Positions 9,755-21,813 are shown, counted from the first letter of the stretch. The stretch is 64,000 bases of DNA from Selaginella tamariscina (GCA_003024785.1 PUQB01000707.1:1-64000); one strand, 5' to 3'. Numbers and translations: made by a program. Notes: generated by a model from the sequence alone, not told the origin.

Positions 9755-11931
9755 CATGTTTGTACATGTGTTGTCAAATCGCATCAAACTTTTTACATGT
9801 GATGATATGTCACACCTTAAGGATTAACTTACCTTTATTGTTAGTAAAACTATATTATTATGCTTGAGTATGTCACATCTAAGGAGTTCTTTTATTCAAT
9901 AACCCACTTGCACATCTGGAAAGTCTTATTCATGGTTAAGGTTTTACTTTAGGGCAGGTAACTATTTGGACCTTAATACACATATGCTAACTTACAAAGT
10001 ATTATTCGGTTTAACAATGAGTGTGTGAGTTCTAAGCAAATGAATTCTTAACACGTGTTATATTTTTAGTTTTCATAAGAGTTCATAATGAAGAATTTTA
10101 GGATTGGCAAACCATGCATGCGGCAACATATAAAAAACTCTATCAATTATGTGTATATCTTTGAATTTTCTTCTTTAAAGATATAATGGTGAACATACAT
10201 TGGTACAAGTTTTATATTAACAAGTCCGCTTGTTTAAATTCAAAATAAGTATTAATTTAGGCTATGTGTTTGTTATGAGAATATTTTATTCACTCTCTTT
10301 TTTCTTATTAAATAATGGATTCTTTTTTTTATCTAAATCTACTTTAGAATGTGTTAGAAATACAAATAAAGAAACACAAGAGATCTTTAATGATTAAAGG
10401 AATAATAAAAAGAAAAAAGGTTGAAGTGAAAAAAATTATAAAGAGTATTAAAATTGATAAAGAATTGTTTGAAGATTTAAAGGTTGTAAGTAATAAATGG
10501 GTTAAAAATATTATTGCTCGAAAACTAGGAAAACTTCTTAATATGATTTGCTTTACGAAAATTTAAGAACTCATTCATTAAATATTCTTAAATGTTTTTA
10601 GTATGAACTTCCTTCTTATAATTTGTAATACTTCTTTTAATTTGTTGTTACTTCACACCAATAAGGACTTACATTTTAATATAATTCAATTTTATAAGTT
10701 GTACAAATCTCTTAAATTTAAATTTTCCAAAATCACTATATAAGGTCCTTAAATAAATGAAAAATGCATTTTTATTATATCTTCTATAATTATAAACCTT
10801 AATAGACCTTTCTACCAAGCTAATGCATCATGCATGAAACCAAATTGCATCATTGATTAAATATTTAAAACCCTACTCATAAGCGAGGCTAGTGGAGCAC
10901 TATGCCTCAGTTCCTTTATATTAACCTCACCTTAACAAGATTCAACTTGCAATCTTATGGGTCATGCACCATCCGATGGTCTTATAAGGCTACTAGTTAA
11001 AACTTCACTATGAAATGTTAATATAATATATTGTTAAAGAATTGAACTCACAACCTTTTGGGGTGATCATTTTCTTTTTTTAAGCAAGATTATTATTGTA
11101 CATTGAAAATTAATCAATCTGGCAACCTTCATAAATGATGATTGACGTATGGTTTTATAAAGTTATAAGTTTTGCTCCATTATATGCATATCATATCTTT
11201 AACATTGAGGATGGTGAATAAGCCCAAGGAGGTGTGAACTTATTACTTTATGTGGCCATACTCCATCCTCAATGCCAAGGATGGGGCTTCAAAGAGATAT
11301 ATCGTTATGCTCGTTTTAAAATGTAAATATTTGTTTGACCAATAAATAAAAATAGCAACATTATAAAATAGAATTTATTTTATTTTATTCAAGAATGATT
11401 TATATAAACATTCTCTTTTATTTCTTTTAAATACAAATATTCTTGTGAAAAGTTTGATTCACTTTATAAAATATCTTTGTCATTGTATATATATATGAAA
11501 TAAATAAATATGTCTTTGGCATTGAAGATGACATGTTTAACTCCGAAAATGACATTATATATAAACATTTAATATTTTACTTTCCATTTCATAACATTTT
11601 ACCGTTTAATGTATAAAATTATATGAATGGTTGTACTACAACATGCAACACTGTCTTTAGACTTTCTTCTCTTTTATTTCTTCTCTATTATTTTCTTGCC
11701 ACTGTAAAAGTTAAGTGCATGTGTGATGAACATGGTGGACACAAAAATGTATAAGTTCCTAATTATTAGGGATCAGTTAAAGAAGGATTATTGTATACTA
11801 TATATTAAAATATATACTATATAATTTAAAATAAATACAATATATATTGTAAATTATATTTTATATTTATAATTCAACATGCAATATAGTACATTTGTAG
11901 TTTTTACTATACATGCATATTATATATACAT
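9755..11931. other. AT-rich spacer without recognisable genes
   Basis: Strongly AT-rich sequence with short runs of TATATA and no convincing coding region on either strand. A 71-codon lysine/isoleucine-rich frame at 10351-10566 is what such composition gives by chance. I see no RNA gene or transposon ends here. Confidence 0.6.
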
Positions 11932-11940
11932 GTTTGCAAC
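11932..11940. repeat. Left 9-bp target-site duplication of the MULE
   Basis: GTTTGCAAC is repeated in direct orientation at 50393-50401. Nine base pairs is a typical Mutator-type duplication. The left copy is followed by, and the right copy preceded by, related inverted termini. Confidence 0.6.
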
Positions 11941-11990
11941 GGGTCTCAGCAAAAAGGAGGCTCGGGCTCAAGAGGCTTCAAAATATTCTA
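11941..11990 (+). repeat. Left terminal inverted repeat of the MULE
   Basis: The segment starts GGGTCTCAGC and contains 'GGAGGCTCGGGCTCAAGAGG', then AATATTCTA. On the other strand the right end contains 'GGAGCTTGGGGCCCAGGAGG', then AATATTCTA at the same distance. The repeat is diverged, as expected for an old element. Confidence 0.5.
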
Positions 11991-12187
11991 ATATATTCAC
12001 GTATATTTCGGGTATATTCTAGCATATTCTAGAATATTCTCATGAATATTTTTGATATTAGTTTTTTTAATATGCTGACTGACTTAATATTTGCCGACCA
12101 ACAAATAAATCATTTAAATTTTTTGGAATTTGTTTTGAATACTGTATAAAAAGTTCAATAAGTTAGTATTCAAACAATGTATACCAT

Positions 12188-14663
12188 TTATCCTTGTAGC
12201 ACTAGTGGATCATGAACTTTGCTGCAATTTACCAGCAAACAGTGGACCTCCATCTCACAGAGCGAGCGCCTTTGTAGAAAGTATGTGACGTTCGGGTTCA
12301 AGCCAAGCACACGGCTATAGATGAAGTACATGTGTACACATGGGCTCCAACTTTTGCTCTTCTTAAAGGTAGAAAAACTACATGCAGGATAAGTATTGAT
12401 AGTCATCTTTGCAAAGTCATTTCTTGCCAACACAAAAAAGCCTCCTTCCGTCCTCTAACTGTCACTTCAACATTTTTTACTCGACCTAAAAATGTCTTGG
12501 CCTTGTGGAAATTCTTCTCTTACAATTTTGTTGGAGTCCAGACCATGCGTCCTTCGAAAGGTGGAATTGTTGTAGATCTAACTCCACGTGGTGGCGATGG
12601 TGTTTTGTTTTTCTGACCCTCATCTACTCTTCCTGCCATCCCTATAAACCTTCCAAAACAAAGTGTAGTTTTCTGACCTCCTCACTTGTCAGCTTTGTTT
12701 CCTTGAGCACAGGCCAAACCATTGGTGGTGCTGGAATTCTTGACTAAAGAATTTTGCCGTTTGGCTGTGTGAAACACCCTGAATCTCTTGGGTAGAACCA
12801 CATCATCTATTGTACATACTCCTCATTCCCCAAGGCATCAATGTACATTCGTTTTCCATAGGATCCTAGTGCTGGCACTCTGCTTGAATAACCGATTGGT
12901 TTTCCACACAAAGCAGTTCCTTCCTAATTCATCCCTAAACACTTAACCTTACTGGATGCTCTGATTCGTCTGATGGCCCACTCTATTTGTGCAATCTCTC
13001 TCTCCAAAACCTCTTCGAACCTTAACTTCTTTCTCCTGTTGTTTTGTACCACCCGCTCTGTGTACTCTATATCATGTCTGTGTGAACATCAAGCATCAGA
13101 CTGTTCTGTTCCTATGATTGTTCGCCTGACAGTTTGCACTCAAACATTAGTGGTACTCGCGAACTTTGGGCTGGTCAAGTGTTCCTCGTCTTCCACCATA
13201 TTGAAAATTGTTGATGGAGATACACTTTTCCCCTCAGAGAGTCTGCGTTGTACTCATTTCAACAAAGTTCCCTTCGAAGGACCTGACCCTGTATACCTCC
13301 CTTCTATTGCCGCTTTCACCTTCGCACTCTGCAAAACTACATCAGTGAGGTCTAACATTGTTGCCTCCAACAACGGTACTCTTTTGGCCAATCTTGCTCT
13401 TCTTGCTCTCGCGTGAATCACTTCTGCATTGTTTGTAGTTGGAACGCTCGAGAGTCTTTCTTCTATCATGTCTCCCAGTTCTACCATGGAGATGTGAAAC
13501 TCATGCCTGATCCACCAAGACAGCCATGTCTTCAAAGCATGAATGTTTGACACTCGTCCTTCTCAAAAGACTCAAGAATTGCTAGTGTTCTTTTTTGGAT
13601 TATTCATTCAGTGCTGCACGAGCAAGCTTCATGTGTTCTTCATGGTGTTCTTCTACGATCCATTTCTTTGTCACCTGACGCACGGATTGCAGAAAGTGAA
13701 ACAGACAACTTCTTTCCCTTCCTTTCATCTTTGCTCCGTTGTTGAATACTTGACACAAGGCTATTCATATTGCTCCAGCCTCATCCGACATGAAACTAGC
13801 AAAGTTTACATTCTCCAAACCCTGTTTCTTACGAACCTCTAGCATTGTGTTCAAGAACTTCAGAACTGCAACATTATCTTCGCAGCACATATCTGTGTAA
13901 GCTATAGTGACCATGGATTTGACACTATAAGAAAGCATTAAATAACAAAGAATAGGAAGTGTTATGAAGTGTTCTACAACTTACAATGAATCATAAAGAT
14001 TATTGCTTAGTCTAGTATACGGTGTGTGTGGTCCAGAACAACCCATTGATCATGAAGGTCTCCTCCACTTTGACACCTTCTGATGTAGTCGACTCCTGAA
14101 CCCGGTCCCTCAACTGTCATTTTGAAGATCAAAGGTTGCTTCTCAGCACCATGCAGTTCCATCCCTGGAACATATATGACGTGAATGAAAGGTATTGGCA
14201 ATTTTGTCTTTAGCTCCAAAAGACCCACTTAACCCTCTCTAAAATGTGTCTCCTTCTGTCTTGATTGTATAATCCAGTCCTGAGTTCTAAAAAAAAGGTC
14301 ACATCAGTGTGCCGAGATAAAAAGAAAAATACCTTCGATGGTTTGTAAGAGGTTCAAGTTTTGAAAATAAACCAGTGTACGAGACTTCTCCTCCTTCCTT
14401 GAAAAGTTCTTTAAAGATGAGTTCACGTGCAACTTGAAACTCAATCACTTGTTGATTGGTTTGTGGACTACTCTTTACTGCATTGCTGAAACTAGCTCTG
14501 ACACATTGGACGTTTGAAGCTGACACTGAGGGGCTAACTGGATCATGATAAACACCTTTATGAATGAACAACCTTGTAAAAGAAATGTCGTCTGGCAGAA
14601 TGTAGTACACATAAGTCGAACAAGTGTGCACTAGCAATGGCTCCTCTCCACAATGCTTACTTT
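12188..14663 (-). pseudogene. MULE transposase, C-terminal two thirds (decayed)
   Basis: Minus-strand relic downstream of the ChrD2 insertion. In order: a Cys-poor block with 'VYYILPDDISFTRLFIHKG' and 'GVYHDPV' (14640-14300); a probable intron ending TTTTTTTTAG near 14290; 'PFIHVIYVPGMELHGAEKQP' and '..DYIRRCQSGGDLHDQWVVLD' (14228-14007); then 'VTIAYTDM', 'FASFMSDEAGA' and 'SCLFHFLQSV' around 13900-13680, which fit the MULE transposase core (catalytic Asp region and the C..H box of the DDE domain); then 'LSWWIRHEFH' and a Lys/Arg-rich tail. Many frameshifts and stops. In active relatives it cuts and pastes the element by binding its terminal repeats. Confidence 0.55.
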
Positions 14664-15410
14664 TGTCAAGTCACAATTTAGGAACAAGGAAGAGAACAAG
14701 ATTCCAAGAACAAGAAAGCTTGACTCAGGAGCGACAAGAATTAGAAACTCGGGAGTCAGGAGTAAGACAAGGAGCAAGACAGGAACTAGGAACTCAAGAG
14801 TAGGACAAGGCGCAAGACAGGAACCAAGAACTTATGAGTCATGAGTAGGACACGATCCAGGAGCAAGACAGGAGCAAGACAGGATCCAAGAGTAAGACAG
14901 GAGCATGAGAGGATCCAGGAGCAAGACAGAAGCAGGACAGGATTCAGGAGTGGGATAGGAGCAGAATAGGATCCAGGAGCAAGACAGGAGCAAGAGAGAA
15001 TCCAGGAGCAAGACAGGAGCAGGACAAGATTCAGGAGTGGGACAGGAGCAGGACAGGATCCAGGAGCAAGACAAGGAGAGAACAGGAAGCAAGAAGCAAG
15101 ACAAGAATAAGAAGACAAAATGATCGTAGAAAGACTGGTGTTGATAGTAACTGATTGTACAACAATTAGGTCGAGCTTTTATGCTCACAACTCCAAGAGC
15201 TAATCTAGGCATGAGTGCTAAAAGTGGTTGCATGCATCTAAAAGTGGCTATATGCATGCAGAGGCTAAGAGTCCACATGTCCCTTATCCTCTAGGCATAT
15301 CCTGTAGGCATATCTGTAGGAATATCTGCATGCATATCTGTATCCTGTATCCTGTATCCTATATCCGGAATCCTGTATCCAAATCCTGTATCCTGTATCG
15401 GGTCGTGACA
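14664..15410 (-). repeat. ChrD2 3' LTR
   Basis: 747 bp. On the plus strand it starts TGTCAAGTCAC and ends GGTCGTGACA. It contains the CAGGAGCAAGACAGGA-type tandem units (reverse of the CT-rich array) at about 14800-15090, and the self-primer segment near 15143-15154 (TTGATAGTAACT on the plus strand). Confidence 0.9.
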
Positions 15411-15421
15411 GCACCTCCTCC

Positions 15422-15740
15422 CTAAGGACGAGTTCCACGAGTCTTGGGACCTGGTTTAGCAGGATAATGCCGATGGAAGGCAGCAACTTTGGAAGAAGCA
15501 TGGAGTAAGTTGGATGCAGGTTCCCAAGTGCGATCGGTAGGCAAATAACCTTTCCAATCCACCAAGTATTGAAGTTGGCGGCGATGAAGACGAGAATCAA
15601 GGATGGCTGCAACTTCGTACTCAGGTTCATTGTCAATGACCACAGGAGGGGGAGGAGAAGAAGCACGACCAGGAAGAGAAGAAGGATGATACGGCTCCAA
15701 CAAGGAGGTGTGAAACACAGGATGAAGTTTCACCGTAGAT
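15422..15740 (-). pseudogene. ChrD2 integrase tail and chromodomain
   Basis: A 103-codon open segment on the minus strand: 'KLHPVFHTSLLEPYHPSSLP', then chromodomain 'EYEVAAILDSRLHRRQLQYL', 'VDWKGYLPTDRTWEPASNLL', and a basic end. Aromatic-cage-type residues (Y in EYEV, W in VDWKGY, W in TWEP) are present. It lies in the same frame as the integrase GPY/F motif, and ends at 15422 just before the 3' LTR. Confidence 0.85.
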
Positions 15741-15759
15741 GGTAACTCGAGTCGGAAAG

Positions 15760-16962
15760 CTACAGGACCTCCGCAATCCTGTAAGGGCCCAATCGTTGAA
15801 AATCCAACTTAGAAGAAGGCTGTTGGTGCGAATATGTTCGACGAAGAAGCCACACGAGATCACCAATCTTGTATGCAGGTGTGGTTGACGTGAGCATCAG
15901 CATGATGCTTGTATCGTTCCTGTGCCTGCTGAAGATGAACCGGAGATCATCCTGTACCTGACGAAGATGCTGGAGACGATCCTGTACTGCAGGAGCGGAA
16001 GAAGGAGAAGCAGGAGGAGCAAAGTCAAAACGTGGATGGTGGCCTGTAAGAGCAAAGAAAGGTGTCTGGCCTGTAGATGCGTGAATGGAGTTGTTGTAGG
16101 CAAACTCCGCCATGGAAGAAGGTCCAACCAGTTGTCCTGTTGGTAACTGATGAAGCAACGAAGATATTGTTCCAAGGTCTGAATTGTGCGTTTGACTGCC
16201 CATCAGTTTGGGATGATATCTGAAGAAAGATCCGCTTTAACCTGTAGACTTCTCGCCAAAACTTGGACATGAATTGTGGACCTCGATCAGAAACAATGCT
16301 CTCAGGAAGACCATGATGTCGGAACACTTCACGGATCACCAACTCAGCAGTTGTCTGCCTGTAGCATCTTGTTGCAGGTAGGAAATGAGCCTGTTTGGTG
16401 AAACGGTCAACCACCACAAGAACTGCATCGAATCCACGAGAAGAGGAAGATCTGTGAGGAAATCCATAGAAATGGATCTCCAAGGAGCAGAAGGAACAGG
16501 AAGAGGACGAAGAAGACCAGAGGGTGCATGATGAGGCATCTTCGACCTGTTACAGGTGTCACAACTCCGTACAAACCTTTCCACAAAACCTCGCAACCCA
16601 GGCCACCAATAGTTGCGAGTCACCAACTCCACTGTCTTGGCCACACCAAAATGTCCTGTAGCCGGGGTATCATGACAATCCTGTACCACACGAGTCCTGA
16701 AACACCAACAGGAACGTACAGGAGACCTTCCCGGTACAGGAGTCCATCCTGTATGGCAAAACTTGTAGTCTGAACGGGAACTGGAGGAAGAGGAACTTGC
16801 AATGTCAGGATAATGTGTGAGAACACATTCTTTGCCAAGTCGTCTGTAGCCAACTGCGAACGGATGTCCTGTAGAGTGTTGAATTTGCTGGAGCCTGATG
16901 AACCTGTAGTGCCGCAAGCCGGAATCGATCAGGACCCAACAACACTTGCCTTTGACAGTCAT
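15760..16962 (-). pseudogene. ChrD2 integrase (frameshifted)
   Basis: The HHCC zinc-binding region is visible: 'HDTPATGHFGVAKT', then 'C' pair in 'RSCDTCNRSK' (about 16700-16540). The catalytic core follows: 'SMDFLTDLP' (first Asp), 'VVVDRFTKQAHFLP', 'IVSDRGPQFMSKFWRE' (second Asp), then 'QTDGQSN' where the catalytic Glu normally follows. A frameshift falls exactly at that Glu codon (around 16190), after which 'TLEQYLRCF'-like sequence continues in another frame. The GPYRI motif and chromodomain follow. It would insert the cDNA into the host genome. Confidence 0.8.
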
Positions 16963-16984
16963 ATGCAGGATCGCCCGGGCGGTG

Positions 16985-18235
16985 CAAGGTAAGAGCGCCT
17001 AGACAATGCGTCCGCCTTGCCATTCCGAAAACCGGGCCTAGACAATGACGAAATCAAAACGTGATAGGAACTCGCCCACCTAGCCTGTCCGACTGAGAAC
17101 TCGAGCCGTTTGAAAATACTCCAGGTTCTTGTGATCCGTAAGAACTTGTACAGGATGTGCAGCACCTTCCAGGAAATGCCGCCACTCCTCGAACGAATCC
17201 ACAATGGCCTTGAGTTCCTTGTCATGAATCTCGTAATTGATCTCCGCAAAGGAACTTACGAGAGTGAAAAGCTACAGGATGAAACTTGTCTTCTCCAACT
17301 TGTGATAGGACGGATCCTACTGCAAAATCCGAGGCATCTGCTTCAACGAAGAAGGACGAGAAGGATCAGGATGTGCTAAAATCGGAGCTGTCGTGAAGGC
17401 GTCCTTGAGTGTTGTGAATGCATGTTCCGCCTTGTCGGACCAAGAGAAAACCCTGTGCGCTTGGTGAGTTCCGTGAGTGGAAGTACACGCTTGGAGAAGT
17501 CCTGTATGAACCGCCTGTAGAAGTTTGCAAAGCCAAGGAAACATTGTACATCTCGTACAGACTTGGGCCTCTCCCACTCCACGATGGTCTTCACCTTGTG
17601 CATGTCCATGGAAACAGCAGAGAGACGATGTAGCCCAAGAACTCCACAGAATCCCTATCGAAAAAACACTTCTCCAACTTCGCATACAGGCCATGCTCGC
17701 GAAGCCGCTGTAGAACTAATCGTACATGCTTGTCATGTGCCGCCTGGTCCTTGGAGAAAATCAAAATGTCGTCGAGGTAGATCACCACAAACTGGTCCAA
17801 GAAGTCACGAAAGATGTCGTTCACCATGTGTTGGAACACGGCTGGGGCATTGGTAAGGCCGAAAGGCATACCGTGTACTCGAAGTGTCCATACCTTGTAC
17901 GAAAGGCAGTCTTCCACTCATCGCCTGGACGAATCCGTACAAGGTTGTAGGCCCCTCGTAAGTCGATTTCGTGAACACCTTTGCTCCTCGCAGCCGATCG
18001 AGAAGTTCCGGGATCAATGGCAACGGGTACCGATTCCGAATGGTGACTTGATTCAAACCCCTGTAGTCCACAACCAAACGTAAACTCCCATCCTTCTTCT
18101 TGACAAAGAAGATAGGCGCTCCTGCAGGGGACTTTGAGTGACGAATGAAGCCGGATGCCAAGTTGTCCTCGATGTACTGACGAAGAACCTCCAACTCTGT
18201 GGGTGACAATGCATAAATCGGTCCGAACGGTGGAG
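16985..18235 (-). pseudogene. ChrD2 reverse transcriptase and RNase H
   Basis: RT starts with '[20 protein letters not shown]' and '[20 protein letters not shown]' (18209-18100), '[20 protein letters not shown]', then '[15 protein letters not shown]' and the active-site box YLDD ('[15 protein letters not shown]') near 17770-17785. The thumb/connection region is 'EFLGYIVS' and '[20 protein letters not shown]'. RNase H is broken between about 17440 and 17000, with '[11 protein letters not shown]' and 'HPDPSRP' at its start. Breaks include a frameshift in the 'FTKSTYEG' region, where F..LDL.GAY is expected. Confidence 0.85.
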
Positions 18236-18599
18236 TCTTTCCTTCTGCAAGATCAATAGGACAGTCGTAGGACCTGTGAACAGGAAGAACTGCAGCCTTG
18301 TGCTTGTCAAAAACGTCCTTAAAGGAGTGATACTTGGATGGTAGGAAGAAGGAGGAGAAGGAGAAAGGAGAGGAGAAGGAGATTAAAAAACAGGAGAGTC
18401 AGATACAGGAAAGGTAGAAGAGGACGTAGGAGTTACTTGAAAGGCAAAAAGGTGGAAAGGAGCAGGATCAGTGGCAAGTTCATGCATGGTAGTGGTAAGA
18501 ACTCGGAGAGGAGAAGGAGGGAGCTGTGACTGAAAAAGAGGAAGGATCTTGGGGGTGGAACAGAAGCAGAGTAACAAAAGAGGCAGGATTGGAAACCTG

Positions 18600-18890
18600 T
18601 GTGGATGTTGACGAGTGTACAGGATTGGAAGAATCCTGTACAGAAGTCCGTGGTTGCACAGGAGTGAGGAAGCCTGTGAGTGTGCTGACGAACCAACAGG
18701 AGGTGGATCCTGTTGAAGGAACCTTCGACACTGATACAGGATTGGAAGAACCCTGTACAGGAATCCGCAAACTTACAGGAGTGGAGAGAGCCTGCGGATG
18801 TGCTGAGGAACTGACATGAGGTGAATCCTGTCGAGGAGGAGTCTTCAACACTGGTACAGGAACAGGCACGGTCAATCCTGTAGCTTGTAC
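18600..18890 (-). repeat. Short version of the ChrD tandem spacer
   Basis: Two to three degenerate units of the roughly 100-bp repeat ('SSAHPQALSTPV', 'IPVQGSSNPV', 'PVPVLKTPPRQDS') separate the protease from RT here. The same units are expanded several-fold in ChrD1 and ChrD3. Confidence 0.8.
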
Positions 18891-19047
18891 TGCCTCAGAT
18901 TAAGGATGTATCCTGCACGCAGGAAGGTACAGGATTGATCCTGGTGCGGAGAGGAAAACGTGAGCGTCCTAGACCTCCAGTCGATCTGCGGATTTGCAAC
19001 AACGAACCATGGCATGCCCAAAATGATGGGAGTCGACCGAGTCTTGA

Positions 19048-19344
19048 TCAAGTTGAAGGAAATCGAACAGTTGAATGCGCCATGACTGCAAGAGAGAGGT
19101 TGGTAGCATGGGTAACTGCCAGAAGCAATAGACGACCATCGGCCACCTCTACAGGAACTGCACGCTTCAACTTCACCACCGGAATGCCATGTTGAGTTGC
19201 AAAAGTGTCATCCATAAATGCATTTGCACCAGTGTCTAACAGGGCAAACTCCTTGAGCTCTCGATTATTAAGATGAATGTGTACAGGAAACTTGAGTGAT
19301 GGAATGGTATGAGCAGCACCAATGGAGCCTGCACCTACGTCCAA
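19048..19344 (-). pseudogene. ChrD2 aspartic protease
   Basis: Minus-strand frame with 'HLNNRELKEFALLDTGANAF' and 'MDDTFATQHGIPVVKLKRAV', then 'EVADGRLL'. The catalytic DTG is intact. One residue (the Cys seen in ChrD1 'NACF') is lost by an in-frame deletion, and the frame breaks after 'TRFPST'. Confidence 0.75.
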
Positions 19345-19379
19345 CTTCGCGGCTCCTAGACGAAGTGGACATTGAAGTT

Positions 19380-20307
19380 TTCCGACTGAACTTCAGCTTC
19401 AACTTCACGCGTCTTGAACTTCCTGGCTTTAATAGGACATTCTGCCATCTTGTGTCCTGCTTCACCACAATACAAGCATAGTTTTCACTGCAGCGACGTT
19501 GCTTCTCAACAGCGGAAAGAGAGCCACTTGGATTTCTCAACCTCCATAGGAACTACTCCAGAAGGTGTGCAGGAACATGTACCACAGCTGTAGGATTGGT
19601 TTGCAGGAACTTGACGGGATCTTTCCTGACGACGCTCGAACAAACGGTTGTCGCAGCGAACGGCTTGTTGCATGATCTCCACTAATGTTTGGGCATCCGG
19701 TAACGTAAGGAGAAGGTCCTTCACGTCATCCCTTAACCCAAAACAGAAGTGTTCGATCAATGCAGTCTCGTCCCATGGAATGTTCATGCAAAGTTGCTGA
19801 AATTGGATGCATAAATGGAAGCTGGTCGGGATCCTTGGGTGAGCTTTCGTAACTTCGTGCATGCGGAATGGTACTTATCAGGATCTCCAAAGTAACTTCA
19901 AAGCAGCCACAAAACCTTCAAAGTTTCATCAATGGGTCGTCACACTCCAGCAAGGGGGCAACCAAGCCCGTGGAGATCCAATTAGTAAGGATGCCAAAAG
20001 GCCAACCTTTTGTGCATCAATCGAGTAGTGGCGTGGTTGCATGTGGATCAAAGCTAGATTGATTCAGGAAACCTTGGAAATCGGCTACTGAACTTTTCTG
20101 GCATGCTGATCTTCGGTTCCGAAAAAAGTTCAATGGAGAGGAACCACCGATGCTTGAGAGAGAGCTTGCGTAGCAGCCTTGGAGGATGCATCAGTAGCTG
20201 CATGCGCCGCATTGGTGAACCTTGCAAATCTGTGACCACTTGGCGCAAAGTGGCCACTCATGAAGCAACATTTGGTGCTCGCGTTGAAAGTGCTCAAAAT
20301 CGGCCAT
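19380..20307 (-). pseudogene. ChrD2 gag (frameshifted)
   Basis: Begins at 20307 with the same MADFEHF start as ChrD1. Visible blocks are 'MATLRQVVTDLQGSPMRRMQ', 'SEPKISMPEKFS', 'HEVTKAHPRIPTSFHLCIQF', 'WDETALIEHFCFGLRDDVKD', 'LLLTLPDAQTLVEIMQQAVR' and 'CDNRLFERRQERSRQ'. The zinc knuckle near 19440-19480 is damaged ('CIVVKQDTRW' in the shifted frame). Confidence 0.8.
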
Positions 20308-20395
20308 GATCTATGAAAGGAAAAACAAAAAAAGGAAAACGAAGGAGAAAAATCAAGGAAAAAAAAGTAACTGGGAATCGGAGAGCTATGGAAGG

Positions 20396-20407
20396 AGTTA
20401 CTATCAA
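20396..20407 (-). promoter_or_regulatory. Candidate self-primer binding site of ChrD2
   Basis: On the minus strand TTGATAGTAACT lies two bases after the 5' LTR end (20410). It is perfectly complementary to the LTR segment at 20753-20764, which is about 31 nt downstream of a CATAAAAG TATA motif. Confidence 0.7.
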
Positions 20408-20409
20408 AC

Positions 20410-21041
20410 TGTCAAACCACAATCCAGGAACAAGGAAGAGAACAAGATTTGAGAACAAGAAAGCTTGACTCAGGAGTGACAGGAATCAGGAACTCTGGAG
20501 TCAGGAGTAGGACAAGGAGCAGGACAGAAACTAAGAACTCAGGAGTAGGACAAGGCGCAGGACAGGAACCAGGAACTCATGAGTCATGAGTAGGACAGGA
20601 TCCATGAGCAAGACATGAGCAGGACAGGATCCAAGAGTGGGACAGGAGCAGGACAGGATTCAGGAGCGGAACAGGAGCAAGACAAGAGAAACAGAAAGCA
20701 AGGAGCAAGACAAGAACAAGATAAGACAAGATTGATCATAGAAAGATTGGTGTTGATAGTAACTGATTATACACAATTAGGTCGAAGCTTTTATGCTCAC
20801 AACTCCAAGAGCAAATCTAGGCATGAGTGCTAAAAGTGGTTGCATGCATCTAAAAGTGGCTATATGCATGCAGAGGCTAAAACGAGTCTACATGTCCCTT
20901 ATCCTCTAGGCATATCCTGTAGCATATCCTGTAGGCATATCCTGTAGGAATAGCATGCATGCATATCCTGTATCCCGTATCCTGTATCCTATATCCGGAA
21001 TCCTGTATTCGAAATCTTGTATCCTGTATCGAGTCGTGACA
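20410..21041 (-). repeat. ChrD2 5' LTR
   Basis: 632 bp, TGTCAAACC at the left and GAGTCGTGACA at the right on the plus strand. It is shorter than the other ChrD LTRs because the tandem array has fewer units. TATA (CATAAAAGC), the start-site motif and the GGATAT/GATACAGG repeats are all present. Confidence 0.9.
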
Positions 21042-21769
21042 CATTTCATGCCTTGGACTTTGCCTAACTCAGTTGTCTTCGCCTTTTCCATACCACTCTT
21101 GAAGTGGCATTCATTTGCTTTCTTCTCAAAAGCCAAGTAAGGGCAGGTAGCATTGATGCATTTAAGATGTCCGACACAGAACTTCGACTGACTTGCGTCG
21201 GAACATGCCAGTGTGTTGTGCTCGGGTGTGTCCAATGGTAGCATCCATTCTTGCGATTCATCCCCAAGTACTTCTCTGTGCTTTCTTTCTTTGGAGGAAG
21301 TTCGTAAATGACATTTCCATTGTATATCTTCGGTAGTTCAGAGACTCGTTTAACTTCAGACAAATCAATGAGATGCTTCCATATCCTACATTTGTCTACT
21401 CTTAGAAGACACGCTAGCATGGATTCTTCACTCTCCTTTGTCTGCAACTTGAACAATGGGCCCTTTGCCAGGCACAATGTGTAAAAAACAACTAGTTTGA
21501 TGCATTGCCTTCTGGTAACAACTCCACATCTTCTCCAAAACTCGCAGAAACTGACATCAATTGAATCACATGTATACTGAACCAACAAGGAATGTTGAAA
21601 GCAAAGTGACGATCATGTTCAAACACAAAGCATTTCCATCTTCATCGACTGGGAAATCTTTGTCAATGCCTTCATAGGTAACTCTGGCCATGACAACGCA
21701 AGGAGAAGCTCGATGGTTTTGAAAAGCAAAGCAAAAGATCAAACACCACTCTCGTTCGTGAAAAAACAT
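21042..21769 (-). pseudogene. MULE transposase, N-terminal part (decayed)
   Basis: Minus-strand relic upstream of the ChrD2 insertion. Blocks in order: 'VMARVTYEGIDKDFPVDEDG', 'CEFWRRCGVVTRRQCIKLVV', 'RIWKHLIDLSEVKRVSELPK', 'NVIYELPPKKESTEKYLG', then a Cys-rich segment 'FCVGHLKCINATCPYLAF' and 'KANECHF' that looks like a zinc-binding DNA-recognition domain. It leads into 'KVQGMK' at the ChrD2 boundary and continues at 14663. The MULE assignment comes from the core in the other half. This half alone I would not recognise. Confidence 0.45.
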
Positions 21770-21813
21770 TTATAATTGTTGATAACAAATGTGAACACAC
21801 TTTTGTAAATAAT

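Larger units (their letters stand above)
14664..21041 (-). mobile_element. ChrD2: chromovirus with full gag-pol layout
   Basis: The longest ChrD copy, in reverse orientation. 5' LTR 20410-21041, 3' LTR 14664-15410, both TGTCA...TGACA. It carries gag, protease, RT, RNase H, integrase and chromodomain in the Ty3/gypsy order, and serves as the reference for what ChrD1 and ChrD3 lost. The flanks ACTTT (left) and CATTT (right) are only a near match for a target duplication. The insertion splits the MULE transposase reading frame: its 'GMK' end at 21042 continues with 'KHCGEEPLL' at 14650. Frameshifts in every domain make it inactive now. Confidence 0.9.

Noticed and set aside
10351-10566. 71-codon Lys/Ile-rich open frame
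   Set aside because: Composition follows the AT-rich spacer. No motif, no neighbours, no splice context.
14659-21046. Exact target duplication for ChrD2
   Set aside because: The flanks are ACTTT and CATTT. They are similar but not identical, so I do not claim it.
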